This document shows, piece by piece, positions 26,435 through 35,806 of a DNA stretch of 64,000 nucleotides (the stretch's first letter is position 1; every line of letters starts with the position of its first letter). Source of the DNA: JAUIAS01 sp030425395. Lineage in GTDB: Bacteria > Pseudomonadota > Alphaproteobacteria > Rhodobacterales > Rhodobacteraceae. The notes beneath the pieces were generated by a model, which was not told the origin of the DNA, searched no databases, and worked only from the letters and a program-made list of their open reading frames with translations. The translations under genes were made by a program, and so were the position numbers. The stretch spans positions 248,001-312,000 of the forward strand of contig CP121336.1 in the NCBI GenBank assembly GCA_043553855.1, read 5' to 3'.

Positions 26435-27562
26435 ATGACAGCACCCCGTTACACCCCGCTTGCCGCCCAGTTGCCTTCCGCCGTGCCTTTCGTTGGCCCC
26501 GAAACGCAAGAACGTCAGCGCGGCGCACCATTCACGGCGCGCCTTGGTGCCAATGAAAATGTCTTTGGGCCATCGCCGCACGCCGTGGCCGCGATGCAGA
26601 CCGAGGCCACCGAGGCATGGAAATACGGAGATGCCGAGAATTTCCAGCTGCGCACCGAACTCGCCGCACAGCATGGCTGCGATATCGGAAATATCGTCGT
26701 CGGCGAAGGCATTGACGGGCTGTTGGGATATCTGGTGCGGCTGATGGTGTCAGACGGCGATGCCGTGGTCACGTCCGACGGGGCCTATCCAACGTTCAAC
26801 TATCACGTGGCCGGGTTCGGCGGGGTCTTGCACAAGGTGCCTTTCCGCGACGATCACGAAGACCCTGCGGCGCTTTTTGCACGTGCGGCCGAGGTGAACG
26901 CCAAGCTCGTGTATCTTTCGAACCCCGACAATCCGATGGGCACCTGGCACAGCGGTGCCGAGATCGAGGCCGCGATGGCATCGCTTCCCTCAGACAGTCT
27001 GCTGGTCCTGGACGAGGCCTATGTGGAATGCGCCCCCGATGGCACCGCGGTCACCCTGCCTGCGGATGATCCACGCCTGATCCGTATGCGCACGTTTTCC
27101 AAGGTTTACGGTCTGGCGGGCTTGCGCGTCGGCTATGCGCTGGCGGCCCCCGAGCTGATCACCGCCTTCAACAAGGTGCGCAACCATTTCGGCATGGGAC
27201 GCGTGGCGCAGGCCGGGGCGCTGGCGGCGCTGCAGGATGATGCGTGGCTGGCCCATGTGCAGGGTGAAATCCGCACCGCGCGCGATACAATTTCCACGAT
27301 TGCGAAGGACAACGGGCTGACCCCGCTGCCATCGGCTGCGAATTTCGTGGCGATTGATTGCGGCGGCGATGGCGATTTCGCCCGCGACGTGCTCGCCGAG
27401 CTGGTCGGGCGGGGCGTGTTCGTGCGGATGCCTTTTGTGGCACCGCAGGACCGGTGCATCCGCGTCAGCTGTGGACGGGCGCAAGACCTTGATGCCTTTG
27501 CGGCGGCGCTGCCTCTGGCACTTGCGGCAGCGCGGTCGAAGGCTGCGGCCCCCGCAGGCTGA
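26435..27562 (+). CDS. PLP-dependent aminotransferase class I/II, histidinol-phosphate-aminotransferase-like
   Basis: 375 residues. LGANENVFGPSP matches the HisC N-terminal motif, YLSNPDNPMG the PLP pocket, LVLDEAYVE another, and RTFSKVYGLAGLRVGY holds the PLP Lys223. The C-terminal VRVSCG is like HisC. The dedicated his operon is not here, so it may be a side-activity amino acid aminotransferase. The start is ATG 26435 (weak GCGGGG site); an upstream start is in frame. Confidence 0.88.
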   Translation: MTAPRYTPLAAQLPSAVPFVGPETQERQRGAPFTARLGANENVFGPSPHAVAAMQTEATEAWKYGDAENFQLRTELAAQHGCDIGNIVVGEGIDGLLGYLVRLMVSDGDAVVTSDGAYPTFNYHVAGFGGVLHKVPFRDDHEDPAALFARAAEVNAKLVYLSNPDNPMGTWHSGAEIEAAMASLPSDSLLVLDEAYVECAPDGTAVTLPADDPRLIRMRTFSKVYGLAGLRVGYALAAPELITAFNKVRNHFGMGRVAQAGALAALQDDAWLAHVQGEIRTARDTISTIAKDNGLTPLPSAANFVAIDCGGDGDFARDVLAELVGRGVFVRMPFVAPQDRCIRVSCGRAQDLDAFAAALPLALAAARSKAAAPAG

Positions 27563-27672
27563 AGAGGGGTTTCGCGCGGCCTCCCGCAGGGCCGATCACG
27601 GGGACGTGATCTGACATCCCGCACACCTGCGCTATTCTGTCGCAGAGGGCGGGATGTGTGCAGGAGACAGCC

Positions 27673-27897
27673 ATGAACAACAGTCCAACCGGGTCAGCCC
27701 CCGACTATACCAATGCCGCATTGATCATGCTGGGCGTGAACATGGTGTGGATATTCACATTACTTTGGGCGCTTTACGGATTTGTTCTGGTCCTGGTGCT
27801 GGCACTGGCGATCAATCACCTTGTCGAACGCTTTGCGCAGACGCGCGGCGCTGTTCCGGTGTTCGGTTTTGTCACGGATCGCCGCACACGCCGTTGA
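27673..27897 (+). CDS. Small membrane protein, 74 residues
   Basis: CAGGAG lies six bases before ATG at 27673. Residues 18-52 are strongly hydrophobic, two possible membrane spans (MLGVNMVWIFTLLWALYGF and a second). The C-terminus is basic (TDRRTRR), suggesting it stays inside. It is downstream of the aminotransferase at 110 bases. From memory, small proteins of this kind are sometimes mislabelled histidinol-phosphate aminotransferase in Rhodobacteraceae; nothing here supports an enzyme. Confidence 0.6.
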   Translation: MNNSPTGSAPDYTNAALIMLGVNMVWIFTLLWALYGFVLVLVLALAINHLVERFAQTRGAVPVFGFVTDRRTRR

Positions 27898-27945
27898 AAC
27901 ACGGCACCGCGACAATCCGGTGACAGGCACCTTGCACGGCAATCG

Positions 27946-29157
27946 TCAGGCCTTCTGCGCGATGACCCGTGCAGCCGCTTCCAGAGCACCTGTGCCATGC
28001 GGAATGTCCAATGCCGTCAGACCCGCCTGAACCCCACCGAGCAGGCCCATGATCATGTGGCCGTTCACATGCCCCATGTGACCAAACCGAAAGAAACCGT
28101 CGCCCTTGGGATCGCCGTCTTCTGACATACCAAGGCCAATTCCCAGCGTCAGGCCAAGCTGGCTTTCGACCCAGCGGCGCAATTGCGTGCCCAGCGGCGC
28201 GCCCAGACGCAGCGCGGTCACCGCATGCGACCGATGCGCGGGATCGGCCACGTTGAGGCTCAGCGGGCCACCCTGCCCCCATGCCTCGGACGCGGCCCAT
28301 ACGGCCCGCGCCAGCGTTTCATGCCGCGCCCAGACGTTTTCCATTCCTTCCCCGTGGATCATATCGAGGGACGCACGTAACCCGAAAAGGTGATGCGTCG
28401 GCGCGGTGCCACAGAAATACTGGTAGAACATCTCAGGGTCCGCGCGTGGCACCCAATCCCAATACCGGCTGACCCGTGACATGCGCGCGCGCACCTGCGC
28501 GGCGCGATCGTTGAAAAACACAAAGAACGTCCCCGGCGGCACCATCAGCCCCTTCTGGCTGCCGGTGACCATGACATCCACACCCCATTCGTCCATCTCG
28601 AACCGGTCACAGCCCAGCGATGCGATGCAATCGGCCATAAGCAGCGCCGGATGGCCCAGATCGTCCAGAACCGCGCGCAAACCGGCCATATCGTTGCGCA
28701 CCGATGACGATGTATCGACATGCACGGCCAGAACCGCCTTGATCTTGTGGTCGGGATCGGCGGCAAGAGCCTCTGCGATCCGGTTCAGATCAAACGGCGT
28801 CTTGCGGCCAAAATCAATCAGGTCCACCTCAGCCCCCAACCCCGCGGCCATGTCGGCCCAGCCATGGCCAAACCGTCCCACGGCCGGCACGAGAACCCGG
28901 TCGCCCGGTTCGATCGTGTTGGACAAGGCCGCTTCCCATGCGCCATGGCCGTTGCCGATATAGATCGTCGCGTTGTGCCGGGTGCGCGCCACGCGGCGCA
29001 GATCGTCCATCAGCGGCGGCATCATGTCGATCAGATCGCCTTCGTAGATATTGGGCGCGGGCCGGTGCATTGCCTGCAACACCGGATCGGGCATGACCGA
29101 GGGGCCGGGAATGGCCAGATAGGGGCGGCCAAAGGACAGGTTGGGTTTGTTGGACAT
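27946..29157 (-). CDS. Class V aminotransferase, serine-glyoxylate aminotransferase-like
   Basis: 403 residues. The entry motif IPGPSVMPDPVLQAM and the PLP lysine context VTGSQKGLMVPPGTFF (Lys202) match the alanine/serine-glyoxylate aminotransferase group. HVDTSSSVRND and MADCIASLG are also family-typical. In methylotrophs SgaA acts in the serine cycle; here the partners are not adjacent. Serine, alanine or another amino donor cannot be told apart. ATG at 29157 is preceded by GAGGTG. Confidence 0.85.
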   Translation of the reverse strand: MSNKPNLSFGRPYLAIPGPSVMPDPVLQAMHRPAPNIYEGDLIDMMPPLMDDLRRVARTRHNATIYIGNGHGAWEAALSNTIEPGDRVLVPAVGRFGHGWADMAAGLGAEVDLIDFGRKTPFDLNRIAEALAADPDHKIKAVLAVHVDTSSSVRNDMAGLRAVLDDLGHPALLMADCIASLGCDRFEMDEWGVDVMVTGSQKGLMVPPGTFFVFFNDRAAQVRARMSRVSRYWDWVPRADPEMFYQYFCGTAPTHHLFGLRASLDMIHGEGMENVWARHETLARAVWAASEAWGQGGPLSLNVADPAHRSHAVTALRLGAPLGTQLRRWVESQLGLTLGIGLGMSEDGDPKGDGFFRFGHMGHVNGHMIMGLLGGVQAGLTALDIPHGTGALEAAARVIAQKA

Positions 29158-29313
29158 CGCGCGACACCTCGGACAACTGCAAGAGCCGGAATGTTTAGCG
29201 CCACGGCGCGTGGCGTCAATCGCCGATGGCGCGCTTGCCTAAGAGCAACCAAAGGCGTAGACCCCGGCCACCATGACCGGCACACCACTGGCACAGCAAA
29301 AGGCCCATCACAC

Positions 29314-31278
29314 ATGACGGATGCAGCGCCAAAAGGGCCCGCTGAGGGGCAGGAAGACGCACCAAACCTGCAAACTCCGACGGATCAAGAAACGGCCACG
29401 CCCCCCCAGCGGGTCACCGGCACCGGATCCTCGGGCGAACTTCTGGGCTGGCTCTGGCGCGGATACCTGCGCCATCATATCGGTCTTTTGGGTGTTGCGG
29501 TGATATTCATGCTGATCGAAGGGTCGATGATCGGCGCGCTCAGCTACATGATGCAGCCGATGTTCGATCAGGTCTTTGTGGCTGGCAACACAGACGCGCT
29601 TGGCTGGGTTGCCGGTGCGATCATGGGCATCTTTGTGCTGCGCGCAGTGTCCGGTGTGGTGCAAAAGGTGCTGCTGACCCGGATTTCGCAACTGACCGCC
29701 GCCAGCCTGCGGTTTGACCTTCTGGACCGGCTGGTGCAGCAGGACGGAGCCTTTCATCAGGCCCACCCGCCCGGTTTTCTGATCCAGAGGGTGCAAAGCG
29801 ACGTCGAGGCGATCAACTTTGTCTGGCGCGCCATCATCACAGGCGCGGGGCGCGATGTGATCGCGTTGTTTGCATTGATGGCGGTGGCAATCAATGTGGA
29901 TTGGCGTTGGGCGCTGATTGCCTGCGTGGGCACGCCTTTGATGCTGGCACCGGCGCTCATGGCTCAGAAATACGTGCGCAAAAAGGCGCGTGCCGCGCGC
30001 GATCTGGGCGCAGTTCTGGCCACGCGGCTGGACGAAATCTTTCACGGGATTGTGCCCGTCAAGCTGAACGCGCTTGAGGAATATCAGGCGCGAAAATACC
30101 GCGAGCAGACAGAAAAGTTCGTTTATTCCGAAGTCCGCGCGTCGCTGGGAACGGCGACGATCCCCGGGCTGGTGGATCTTATGGCGGGCATGGGGTTCAT
30201 GGCGGTGTTGATCTATGGCGGCTCCGAGATCATTTCCGGGGAAAAAACCGTCGGGCAATTCATGAGCTTTTTCACGGCGATGGGATTGGCCTTTGATCCG
30301 CTGCGTCGTCTTGGCGGGATCAGCGGCCTGTGGCAGAGCGCCGCCGCCGCGATCGAGCGGATCAAGGAATTGATGGATGCGCCCCTTCGCCTGTTTTCTC
30401 CGGCCAATCCCGTGGCCCCGCCGCAAGGCACGCCGGACATCACCCTTGACGGCGTCACGCTGCGCTATGGCGACGCGCAGGTTCTGCGCAACTTGTCGCT
30501 GCGCGCAGAAGCGGGCAAGACCACCGCTCTGGTTGGGGCGTCCGGGGCAGGAAAATCGACGATTTTCAACCTCTTGACACGCCTTGTTGATCCTCAGGAC
30601 GGGCGCATCGAAATCGGTGGCGTCGGCACCGGCGAGATGACACTGGACGGATTGCGCAGCCTGTTTTCCGTGGTCACGCAAGAGGCGCTTCTGTTCGACG
30701 ACAGCCTGCGCGAGAACATCCTGCTGGGGCGCACGGATATCAGCGACGCCCGCCTCAAAGAGGTTCTGGACGCGGCCCATGTGTCTGATTTCCTGCCCAA
30801 GCTGCCTGACGGGCTGGACACGCATGTCGGCCCGCGCGGTTCGGCGCTGTCGGGCGGACAACGACAGCGGGTCGTCATTGCGCGCGCCTTGTTGCGCGAT
30901 ACGCCCGTGTTGTTGCTGGACGAAGCGACAAGTGCGCTGGATGCGCAGTCCGAACAGGTGGTTCAGGCCGCGCTCGACAAACTGTCGGGCGGGCGCACAA
31001 CAATCGTTATCGCGCATCGCCTGTCGACCATCCGCAACGCCGACAAGATCGTTGTAATGGATCGCGGCGAGGTCGTGGACGAGGGCACCCACGAGGCGCT
31101 CTTGGCGCGCGGTGGCATTTATGCCGATCTCTACCGATTGCAATTTCGCGACGGCAAGACCGTCAGCGATCCGGGGCATGGTGTCCCGGTCGCCGAAGCG
31201 CCGCAAACAGCCGCGCCCAAACAGGGGTGGTTGCGTCGTCTGAGCACACGATTTTTTGGCGGGTCAGAGCGGGGCTGA
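29314..31278 (+). CDS. ABC transporter, MsbA-like exporter (membrane domain fused to ATPase)
   Basis: 654 residues. The six-span membrane half takes about residues 45-340, and the nucleotide-binding half the rest, with Walker A GASGAGKST (about 407), signature LSGGQRQRV (about 512), Walker B VLLLDEATSALD and the H-loop IAHRLST. This half-transporter layout exports lipids, LPS precursors or drugs as a homodimer. ATG at 29314 is chosen; the open frame extends far upstream antisense to the aminotransferase and is not coding. Its end overlaps the convergent glycosyltransferase by 15 bases. Confidence 0.9.
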   Translation: MTDAAPKGPAEGQEDAPNLQTPTDQETATPPQRVTGTGSSGELLGWLWRGYLRHHIGLLGVAVIFMLIEGSMIGALSYMMQPMFDQVFVAGNTDALGWVAGAIMGIFVLRAVSGVVQKVLLTRISQLTAASLRFDLLDRLVQQDGAFHQAHPPGFLIQRVQSDVEAINFVWRAIITGAGRDVIALFALMAVAINVDWRWALIACVGTPLMLAPALMAQKYVRKKARAARDLGAVLATRLDEIFHGIVPVKLNALEEYQARKYREQTEKFVYSEVRASLGTATIPGLVDLMAGMGFMAVLIYGGSEIISGEKTVGQFMSFFTAMGLAFDPLRRLGGISGLWQSAAAAIERIKELMDAPLRLFSPANPVAPPQGTPDITLDGVTLRYGDAQVLRNLSLRAEAGKTTALVGASGAGKSTIFNLLTRLVDPQDGRIEIGGVGTGEMTLDGLRSLFSVVTQEALLFDDSLRENILLGRTDISDARLKEVLDAAHVSDFLPKLPDGLDTHVGPRGSALSGGQRQRVVIARALLRDTPVLLLDEATSALDAQSEQVVQAALDKLSGGRTTIVIAHRLSTIRNADKIVVMDRGEVVDEGTHEALLARGGIYADLYRLQFRDGKTVSDPGHGVPVAEAPQTAAPKQGWLRRLSTRFFGGSERG

Positions 31279-31773
31279 ACCGCGCGGCGGGATCGCCGTG
31301 GCCGCCAACAGGCGCACTCGCCCCCCCGCCGCGCGATCCGATTTGGCGAACAAAAGACCGTGATCAGCCCCCGCGCGCCCCAAAATGCGCACCCCGAGAT
31401 TGGCCCACAAAGGGCGCAATCCGCCCCCGCCCAGCCTGAAGCAGGCGCGCCCACCCTTGTCTGTCCGCAGATGTTCTCCGACCGCATCCGACCAGCCCTC
31501 TTGCAACCGCGTGCCGGACCGCAGCGCAAGTATCCAACGGCCCTGCGCCGCCTCTGTGCCCAGCCGCAACAGGGCAGACCGATCCGCCGGACCGGTCACG
31601 ATCTCGGCCCCGACCGCATCTGCGATCCGGCAGGTGTCATCCGTCGATCCTGCATCCGCAATTACCAGATCGCGGATCAGGCCTGCGCGCAGCCCTTCCA
31701 TCAACGGCTCGATCGTGCCGGGCAAGGTTGCCTCGGCATTGCGCGTCGCGATCACGATACTGAGTTCCGCCAC
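31264..31773 (-). CDS. Glycosyltransferase family 2-like protein, short
   Basis: 169 residues from a GTG at 31773 preceded by AGGGGG. ELSIVIATRNAEATLPGTIEPL is the GT2 entry strand, and VIADAGSTDDTC is the variant of the DGSTD nucleotide-binding motif. The protein ends earlier than full GT2 enzymes and has no DxD clearly visible. It resembles the short family (TIGR04283-type) of glycosyltransferase-like proteins. The last 15 bases overlap the ABC exporter tail to tail. Confidence 0.75.
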   Translation of the reverse strand: MAELSIVIATRNAEATLPGTIEPLMEGLRAGLIRDLVIADAGSTDDTCRIADAVGAEIVTGPADRSALLRLGTEAAQGRWILALRSGTRLQEGWSDAVGEHLRTDKGGRACFRLGGGGLRPLWANLGVRILGRAGADHGLLFAKSDRAAGGRVRLLAATAIPPRGSAPL

Positions 31774-31842
31774 CCTCTGCCCCCTGTTGCGTCCGCCAAT
31801 GCCGCCTATATGGTGCACTGCTGATAGCAACGGGGATGCAAC

Positions 31843-32586
31843 ATGACCAGCCGCCGAATTCTTCGCCTGAGCGGGCCAGACACCCGCGATTTTCTGCAAG
31901 GGCTTGTGACCAACGATGTCGCGCGTCTCGACGAAGGAGCGGTCTATACCGCAATGCTGACGCCGCAGGGCAAGCTCATCGCCGATTTCTTTCTGGTGCC
32001 CGACGGGCCTGATGTGCTTGTGGATGTGGCCGCTGATCTGGCGGATATGCTGTTCAAACGGCTCAGCATGTACAAGCTGCGCGCCCAGGTCACCATTGAG
32101 CAAACCGATCTGCATCTCCAACGCGGCACTGGCCCCGCGCCAGAAGGCGCCGTTCTCGATCCGCGCGATCCGGCGATGGGCTGGCGTGCTTATGGCGACG
32201 CAGACGAATCCGACGACGGCAGCGACTGGAACGCCCTGCGTGTGGCGCTTGGCATTCCCGAAACCGGACAGGAACTCACCCCGGATACGTTTATCCTCGA
32301 GACCGGCTTTGAACGCCTGAACGGCGTCGACTTCCGCAAGGGCTGCTATGTGGGTCAGGAAGTGACCGCGCGCATGAAACACAAGACGGAACTGCGCAAG
32401 GGGCTGGCACGGGTGCGCGTCGAAGGCCCTGCCGAATCTGGGACCGAGATCACCGCCGACGGCAAGGTCGCGGGCACTCTGCACACCCGCTCCGGGGACC
32501 GGGCGCTTGCCTATCTGCGCTTTGACCGCGCCGGGGACGACATGAAGGCCGGTGACGCCGTTGTGACGCTGGAAACCCGCCTTTGA
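31843..32586 (+). CDS. ygfZ: YgfZ/IBA57 folate-binding protein
   Basis: 247 residues. The family signature KGCYVGQE is at about residues 166-173 (Cys168). DFLQGLVTND near the N-terminus is also diagnostic. YgfZ helps mature or repair certain iron-sulfur enzymes using tetrahydrofolate. Divergent from the short glycosyltransferase gene. A terminator follows. Confidence 0.93.
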   Translation: MTSRRILRLSGPDTRDFLQGLVTNDVARLDEGAVYTAMLTPQGKLIADFFLVPDGPDVLVDVAADLADMLFKRLSMYKLRAQVTIEQTDLHLQRGTGPAPEGAVLDPRDPAMGWRAYGDADESDDGSDWNALRVALGIPETGQELTPDTFILETGFERLNGVDFRKGCYVGQEVTARMKHKTELRKGLARVRVEGPAESGTEITADGKVAGTLHTRSGDRALAYLRFDRAGDDMKAGDAVVTLETRL

Positions 32587-32592
32587 CCCCTA

Positions 32593-32617
32593 AAACCGCC
32601 CGTTTTTCGGGCGGTTT
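32593..32617 (+). terminator. Terminator of ygfZ
   Basis: AAACCGCCCG / CGGGCGGTTT with a five-T loop, seven bases after the stop. Confidence 0.7.
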
Positions 32618-32750
32618 GCGGTGTTCCAAAGCATACATTCCGAAAAAGAAATAGTTTTGCGCCCGACCACTGGCCATGTCGCAAAATAGGCGCTATATGC
32701 CGGTTTAAGGGTATTTCCTATCGGAAACCCACCAGCATATCGGGGGCCAC

Positions 32751-33014
32751 ATGCCAGCATACAACACACGCTTTGATCTGGGTCTTGAGGATCTTGATCT
32801 GATCGAATCCGCGCTTCAGACCCGCAAAACGGACCTGTCTCTCAAGCGGTTGCACCTTCTGGCCGAAGAAGGCGACGGCAGCGCGGATGCCGCGGCCGAA
32901 CTCGACCGGATCAATCAATCCCTGTCAGAAACGCACGAACTCATGGGACGGCTGCACAACCAAAAGGTTTTCTACCGCCCGCGCGCGCAGGCGGAACCGT
33001 ATGTTGGCGGATAG
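32751..33014 (+). CDS. Small helical hypothetical protein, 87 residues
   Basis: GGGGGCC before ATG at 32751 is a plausible ribosome site. The protein is acidic and amphipathic helical (LEDLDLIESALQTRKTDLSLKR and AAAELDRINQSLSETHELM), likely a coiled coil. No catalytic motif. It has its own terminator, so it is likely a single-gene unit. The family is unfamiliar to me, though similar short proteins are common in Rhodobacteraceae. Confidence 0.6.
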   Translation: MPAYNTRFDLGLEDLDLIESALQTRKTDLSLKRLHLLAEEGDGSADAAAELDRINQSLSETHELMGRLHNQKVFYRPRAQAEPYVGG

Positions 33015-33031
33015 GCGCATTTGCTGACACA

Positions 33032-33060
33032 AAAACGCGCGCCGTTGTCGGGCGCGTTTT
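33032..33060 (+). terminator. Terminator after the 87-residue gene
   Basis: AAAACGCGC pairs with GCGCGTTTT, extended by CCG/CGG in the loop, with T's on the right arm. It can serve the minus-strand yebC end as well. Confidence 0.65.
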
Positions 33061-33100
33061 CAAGAATCTCAGGAATGACCCGCAACGCAGCGGGTTGGGA

Positions 33101-33841
33101 TCAAAGTTGCGCCATCACCTCGTCCGAGGCTTCAAAGTTGGTGGTCACACGCTGCACGTCGTCGTCATCTTCGAGTGCGTCGATCAGCTTCATCAGCTTT
33201 TCCATGCCCTCAAGATCCAGCTCGGTCGTTGTCGTGGGCTTCCACACCAGCTTGGTGCTCTCGGTTTCGCCCAACTCCGCCTCAAGCGCGTTTGACACAT
33301 CGTTCAGATCAGTGTCGGCACACCAGATCACATGACCGTCCTCGCTGCTTTCAACGTCTTCAGCCCCCGCTGCGATCGCCGCCATCATGACGGTGTCAGC
33401 GTCGCCCACTGACGCCGGATACGTGATCTCGCCCTTGCGGTCGAACATGAACCCCACGGACCCTGTCTCGCCCAGATTTCCGCCATTCTTGGAAAAGGTG
33501 GACCGAACGTTGGACGCGGTCCGGTTACGGTTGTCGGTCATTGCCTCGACAATCACCGCCACCCCATTGGGCCCATAGCCCTCGTACCGGATTTCTTCGT
33601 ATTCATCCCCGTCACCGGCCACGGACTTCTTGATCGCGCGTTCGATGTTGTCCTTGGGCATGGACTGCGATTTCGCTTCCTTCACCGCCATGCGCAGGCG
33701 CGGATTCTTTTCGGGATCGGGATCGCCCATCTTGGCGGCAATGGTGATTTCCTTTGACAGCTTGGAGAAAAGCTTGGCCCGCACGGCGTCCTGACGCCCT
33801 TTGCGATGCTGGATGTTCGCCCATTTTGAATGGCCTGCCAT
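33101..33841 (-). CDS. yebC: YebC/PmpR (TACO1) family DNA-binding or translation-associated protein
   Basis: 246 residues. The start MAGHSKWANIQHRKGRQD is the family signature. GYGPNGVAVIVE and NGGNLGETGSVGFMFD are conserved interior motifs. Members were called transcription regulators; newer work links them to ribosome stalling relief (recalled). It is the last gene of a minus-strand run with the EamA transporter and the TIGR00282 phosphoesterase. Confidence 0.95.
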   Translation of the reverse strand: MAGHSKWANIQHRKGRQDAVRAKLFSKLSKEITIAAKMGDPDPEKNPRLRMAVKEAKSQSMPKDNIERAIKKSVAGDGDEYEEIRYEGYGPNGVAVIVEAMTDNRNRTASNVRSTFSKNGGNLGETGSVGFMFDRKGEITYPASVGDADTVMMAAIAAGAEDVESSEDGHVIWCADTDLNDVSNALEAELGETESTKLVWKPTTTTELDLEGMEKLMKLIDALEDDDDVQRVTTNFEASDEVMAQL

Positions 33842-33947
33842 GGTCGGTCCCCGTCAAGTTTCAGTATCAGAATTTGGTGTCAGATTTCGCTGCTGCGCCA
33901 TATAGACCGTCAGCCGACCCAAGTTCAAGCGCGGCGCGGCCGGAAGG

Positions 33948-34853
33948 TCATGCCGGGACCACCGGCGCAGGATCGGCCGGGCGCGGCTGGACAAGAGCAA
34001 CCCCGCCCAGAACAAGCCCCATCGCCACCCAGAAGTGAGCGGCATAGCTTTCGCCAAGGATCAGCATCGCCCAGAGCACGCCGAACCCGGTGACCAGATA
34101 GCTGACCTGAACCGCAAACACCGGCCCGGCGCGGCCCACAAGCCACACATAACCCGTATAGACAGCCACGTGGATGACCGAGCTCGCGACCTGTGCCCAT
34201 TCAGGGGCCGCCATTCCCTGCGCAGGCCAGATGAATTGCCCCGAGAACACGGCCAGCGGCAGGCTCATCACCGTTCCGACAATGGAGGCCCCGCACAATA
34301 CCTGCGCCGCATCCAGCCCTGCGGTCCCCCACCGGGCGACAAAATTGCCTTCAAAGGCATAGAACGCAGGCGCGATCAGCGCCACCAGCACCCAGACCCA
34401 AGTCCCCCCCTGCGCAGGCAGGCCCGCCTCCGGCATTATCAGGATCAGAACCCCGGCCAACCCGCAGCCAAGCCCAACAAGGCGTTGCATCCGAAACCGT
34501 TCCAGCCGCAACAAAAGAGCCATGGGAAAGGCAATCATCGGAATCAGGGACAGCAGGACAGACGTCATCCCGGATGGCAAATGAACGATCGCCTGCAAAG
34601 AGGCGGTATTGGGCAACAGCGTCCCGATCAACGCGATGATCACGTAAACCCGCAGCGCGTCGCGCCGCCACGGCAATCGGCGTCCCAGCACCGCCATCAG
34701 CGCGCCCATGCACAGCGCCCCGATGGCCATCTGCCAAAAGATCAGACCGAAATGCCCGTGCCCGGTGCTGACCGCGATCTTGGTCAGCGGCATGGTCAAA
34801 CCCCAGCCTGCCCCCAATACCAGCAAAAGGATCAGAGATCCCCCTCGCCCCAT
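33948..34853 (-). CDS. EamA-family (DMT) transporter
   Basis: 301 residues with about ten transmembrane spans in two homologous EamA halves. PNTASLQAIVHLPSGMTSVLLSLIPM and GLGCGLAGVLILIM are typical EamA motifs. The substrate is unknown (metabolite exporters are common). Start ATG 34853 is three bases after the phosphoesterase stop, indicating an operon. Confidence 0.85.
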   Translation of the reverse strand: MGRGGSLILLLVLGAGWGLTMPLTKIAVSTGHGHFGLIFWQMAIGALCMGALMAVLGRRLPWRRDALRVYVIIALIGTLLPNTASLQAIVHLPSGMTSVLLSLIPMIAFPMALLLRLERFRMQRLVGLGCGLAGVLILIMPEAGLPAQGGTWVWVLVALIAPAFYAFEGNFVARWGTAGLDAAQVLCGASIVGTVMSLPLAVFSGQFIWPAQGMAAPEWAQVASSVIHVAVYTGYVWLVGRAGPVFAVQVSYLVTGFGVLWAMLILGESYAAHFWVAMGLVLGGVALVQPRPADPAPVVPA

Positions 34854-34856
34854 CGC

Positions 34857-35669
34857 CTACGGCTCCGCCGGTTGCAACGCACCACCGACACGCACCATGC
34901 GGATGTCCTTCGCAGCCCCCGTCGCGTCATCGGTTTCGACAAACACCCCCGACAGGGTCGCCGCGCCCAGCGCGGGTGTGAACCGTCCCTTGGGCATCCC
35001 CGTCACAAAGCGGCGCATGGGTTCGGCCTTTTCCATACCGATCACCGAATGATAATCGCCGCACATACCCGCGTCGCTCAGATAGGCGGTGCCGCCGGGC
35101 AAGATCATCGCATCCGCGGTTGGCACATGGGTATGAGTGCCCACGACAAGGCTGGCACGGCCGTCGCAGAAATGGCCCATGGCCATCTTCTCGGAGGTGG
35201 CTTCGCAATGCACATCGACAAGCGCCGCCTGCACCATACCGCCACGGGGATGCGCCCGCAGCACCGCATCGAGCGCCGAAAACGGGTCATCAAAGGGCCG
35301 CTTCATGAACACTTGCCCCAGGACCTGGGCAACAAGGATTTTGCGCCCGCCCGGCACGTCGAACACCCGCGATCCGCGTCCGGGCGCGCCTTTGGCAAAA
35401 TTCAGGGGACGGATGATGCGCGCCTCGTTACCGATAAAGCTCATCATGTCCTTCTGATCAAAGGCATGATCCCCCAAGGTCAGGCAATCCGCCCCCGCCG
35501 CCAGCAACCCCTTGGCATGGTCCGCATTCAGCCCCATCCCCGAGGTCGCGTTCTCACCGTTGACCACGACAAAATCCAGCCGCCATTCCTTGCGCAGGCG
35601 TGGCAGATGCTCCGCCACCGCTGCCCGGCCCGACCGGCCCATTACATCGCCTAGAAACAAAATTCTCAT
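34857..35669 (-). CDS. TIGR00282/YmdB-family metallophosphoesterase
   Basis: 270 residues from ATG at 35669. The start MRILFLGDVMGRSGR is the family signature with the first metal aspartate. VVNGENATSGMGLN has the catalytic Asn-Glu, GDHAFDQKD and VGTHTHVPTAD the metal histidines. YmdB of Bacillus is a 2',3'-cyclic-nucleotide phosphodiesterase; that activity is inferred here. Confidence 0.92.
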   Translation of the reverse strand: MRILFLGDVMGRSGRAAVAEHLPRLRKEWRLDFVVVNGENATSGMGLNADHAKGLLAAGADCLTLGDHAFDQKDMMSFIGNEARIIRPLNFAKGAPGRGSRVFDVPGGRKILVAQVLGQVFMKRPFDDPFSALDAVLRAHPRGGMVQAALVDVHCEATSEKMAMGHFCDGRASLVVGTHTHVPTADAMILPGGTAYLSDAGMCGDYHSVIGMEKAEPMRRFVTGMPKGRFTPALGAATLSGVFVETDDATGAAKDIRMVRVGGALQPAEP

Positions 35670-35719
35670 GGGCAACGGTCTAGGCCCGTGCGCGCATCGG
35701 CGCAAGCCGCATCGCCCGG

Positions 35720-35750
35720 CTTTTTCTCTTGCCGCAAATATCCCGGGGGT
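35720..35750 (-). repeat. Divergent copy f of the dispersed repeat
   Basis: CTTTTTCTCTTGCCGCAAATATCCCGGGGG resembles the core TTTCTCGTTTCAAATACCC with several changes. Confidence 0.45.
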
Positions 35751-35765
35751 GAGCGGCCCCGCCGC

Positions 35766-35784
35766 GAGGGGGCAGCGCCCCCTC
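35766..35784 (-). terminator. Hairpin downstream of the cyclo-ligase gene
   Basis: GAGGGGG pairs with CCCCCTC across CAGCG, on the minus strand about 22 bases beyond the stop of the cyclo-ligase gene. Confidence 0.45.
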
Positions 35785-35806
35785 CTCCCCTTGGGCTGCT
35801 CCGGCC

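Noticed and set aside
28720..29313. Upstream extension of the ABC exporter frame
   Set aside because: Lies antisense to the class V aminotransferase. The exporter start at 29314 fits the family.
29308..31206. 632-residue minus-strand open frame
   Set aside because: Fully antisense to the MsbA-like exporter; no recognisable domain.
35670..35806. 6S RNA gene beside the 5-formyl-THF cyclo-ligase
   Set aside because: This neighbourhood is common elsewhere, but the gap is only 137 bases, holds a repeat and a hairpin, and shows no 6S-like fold.
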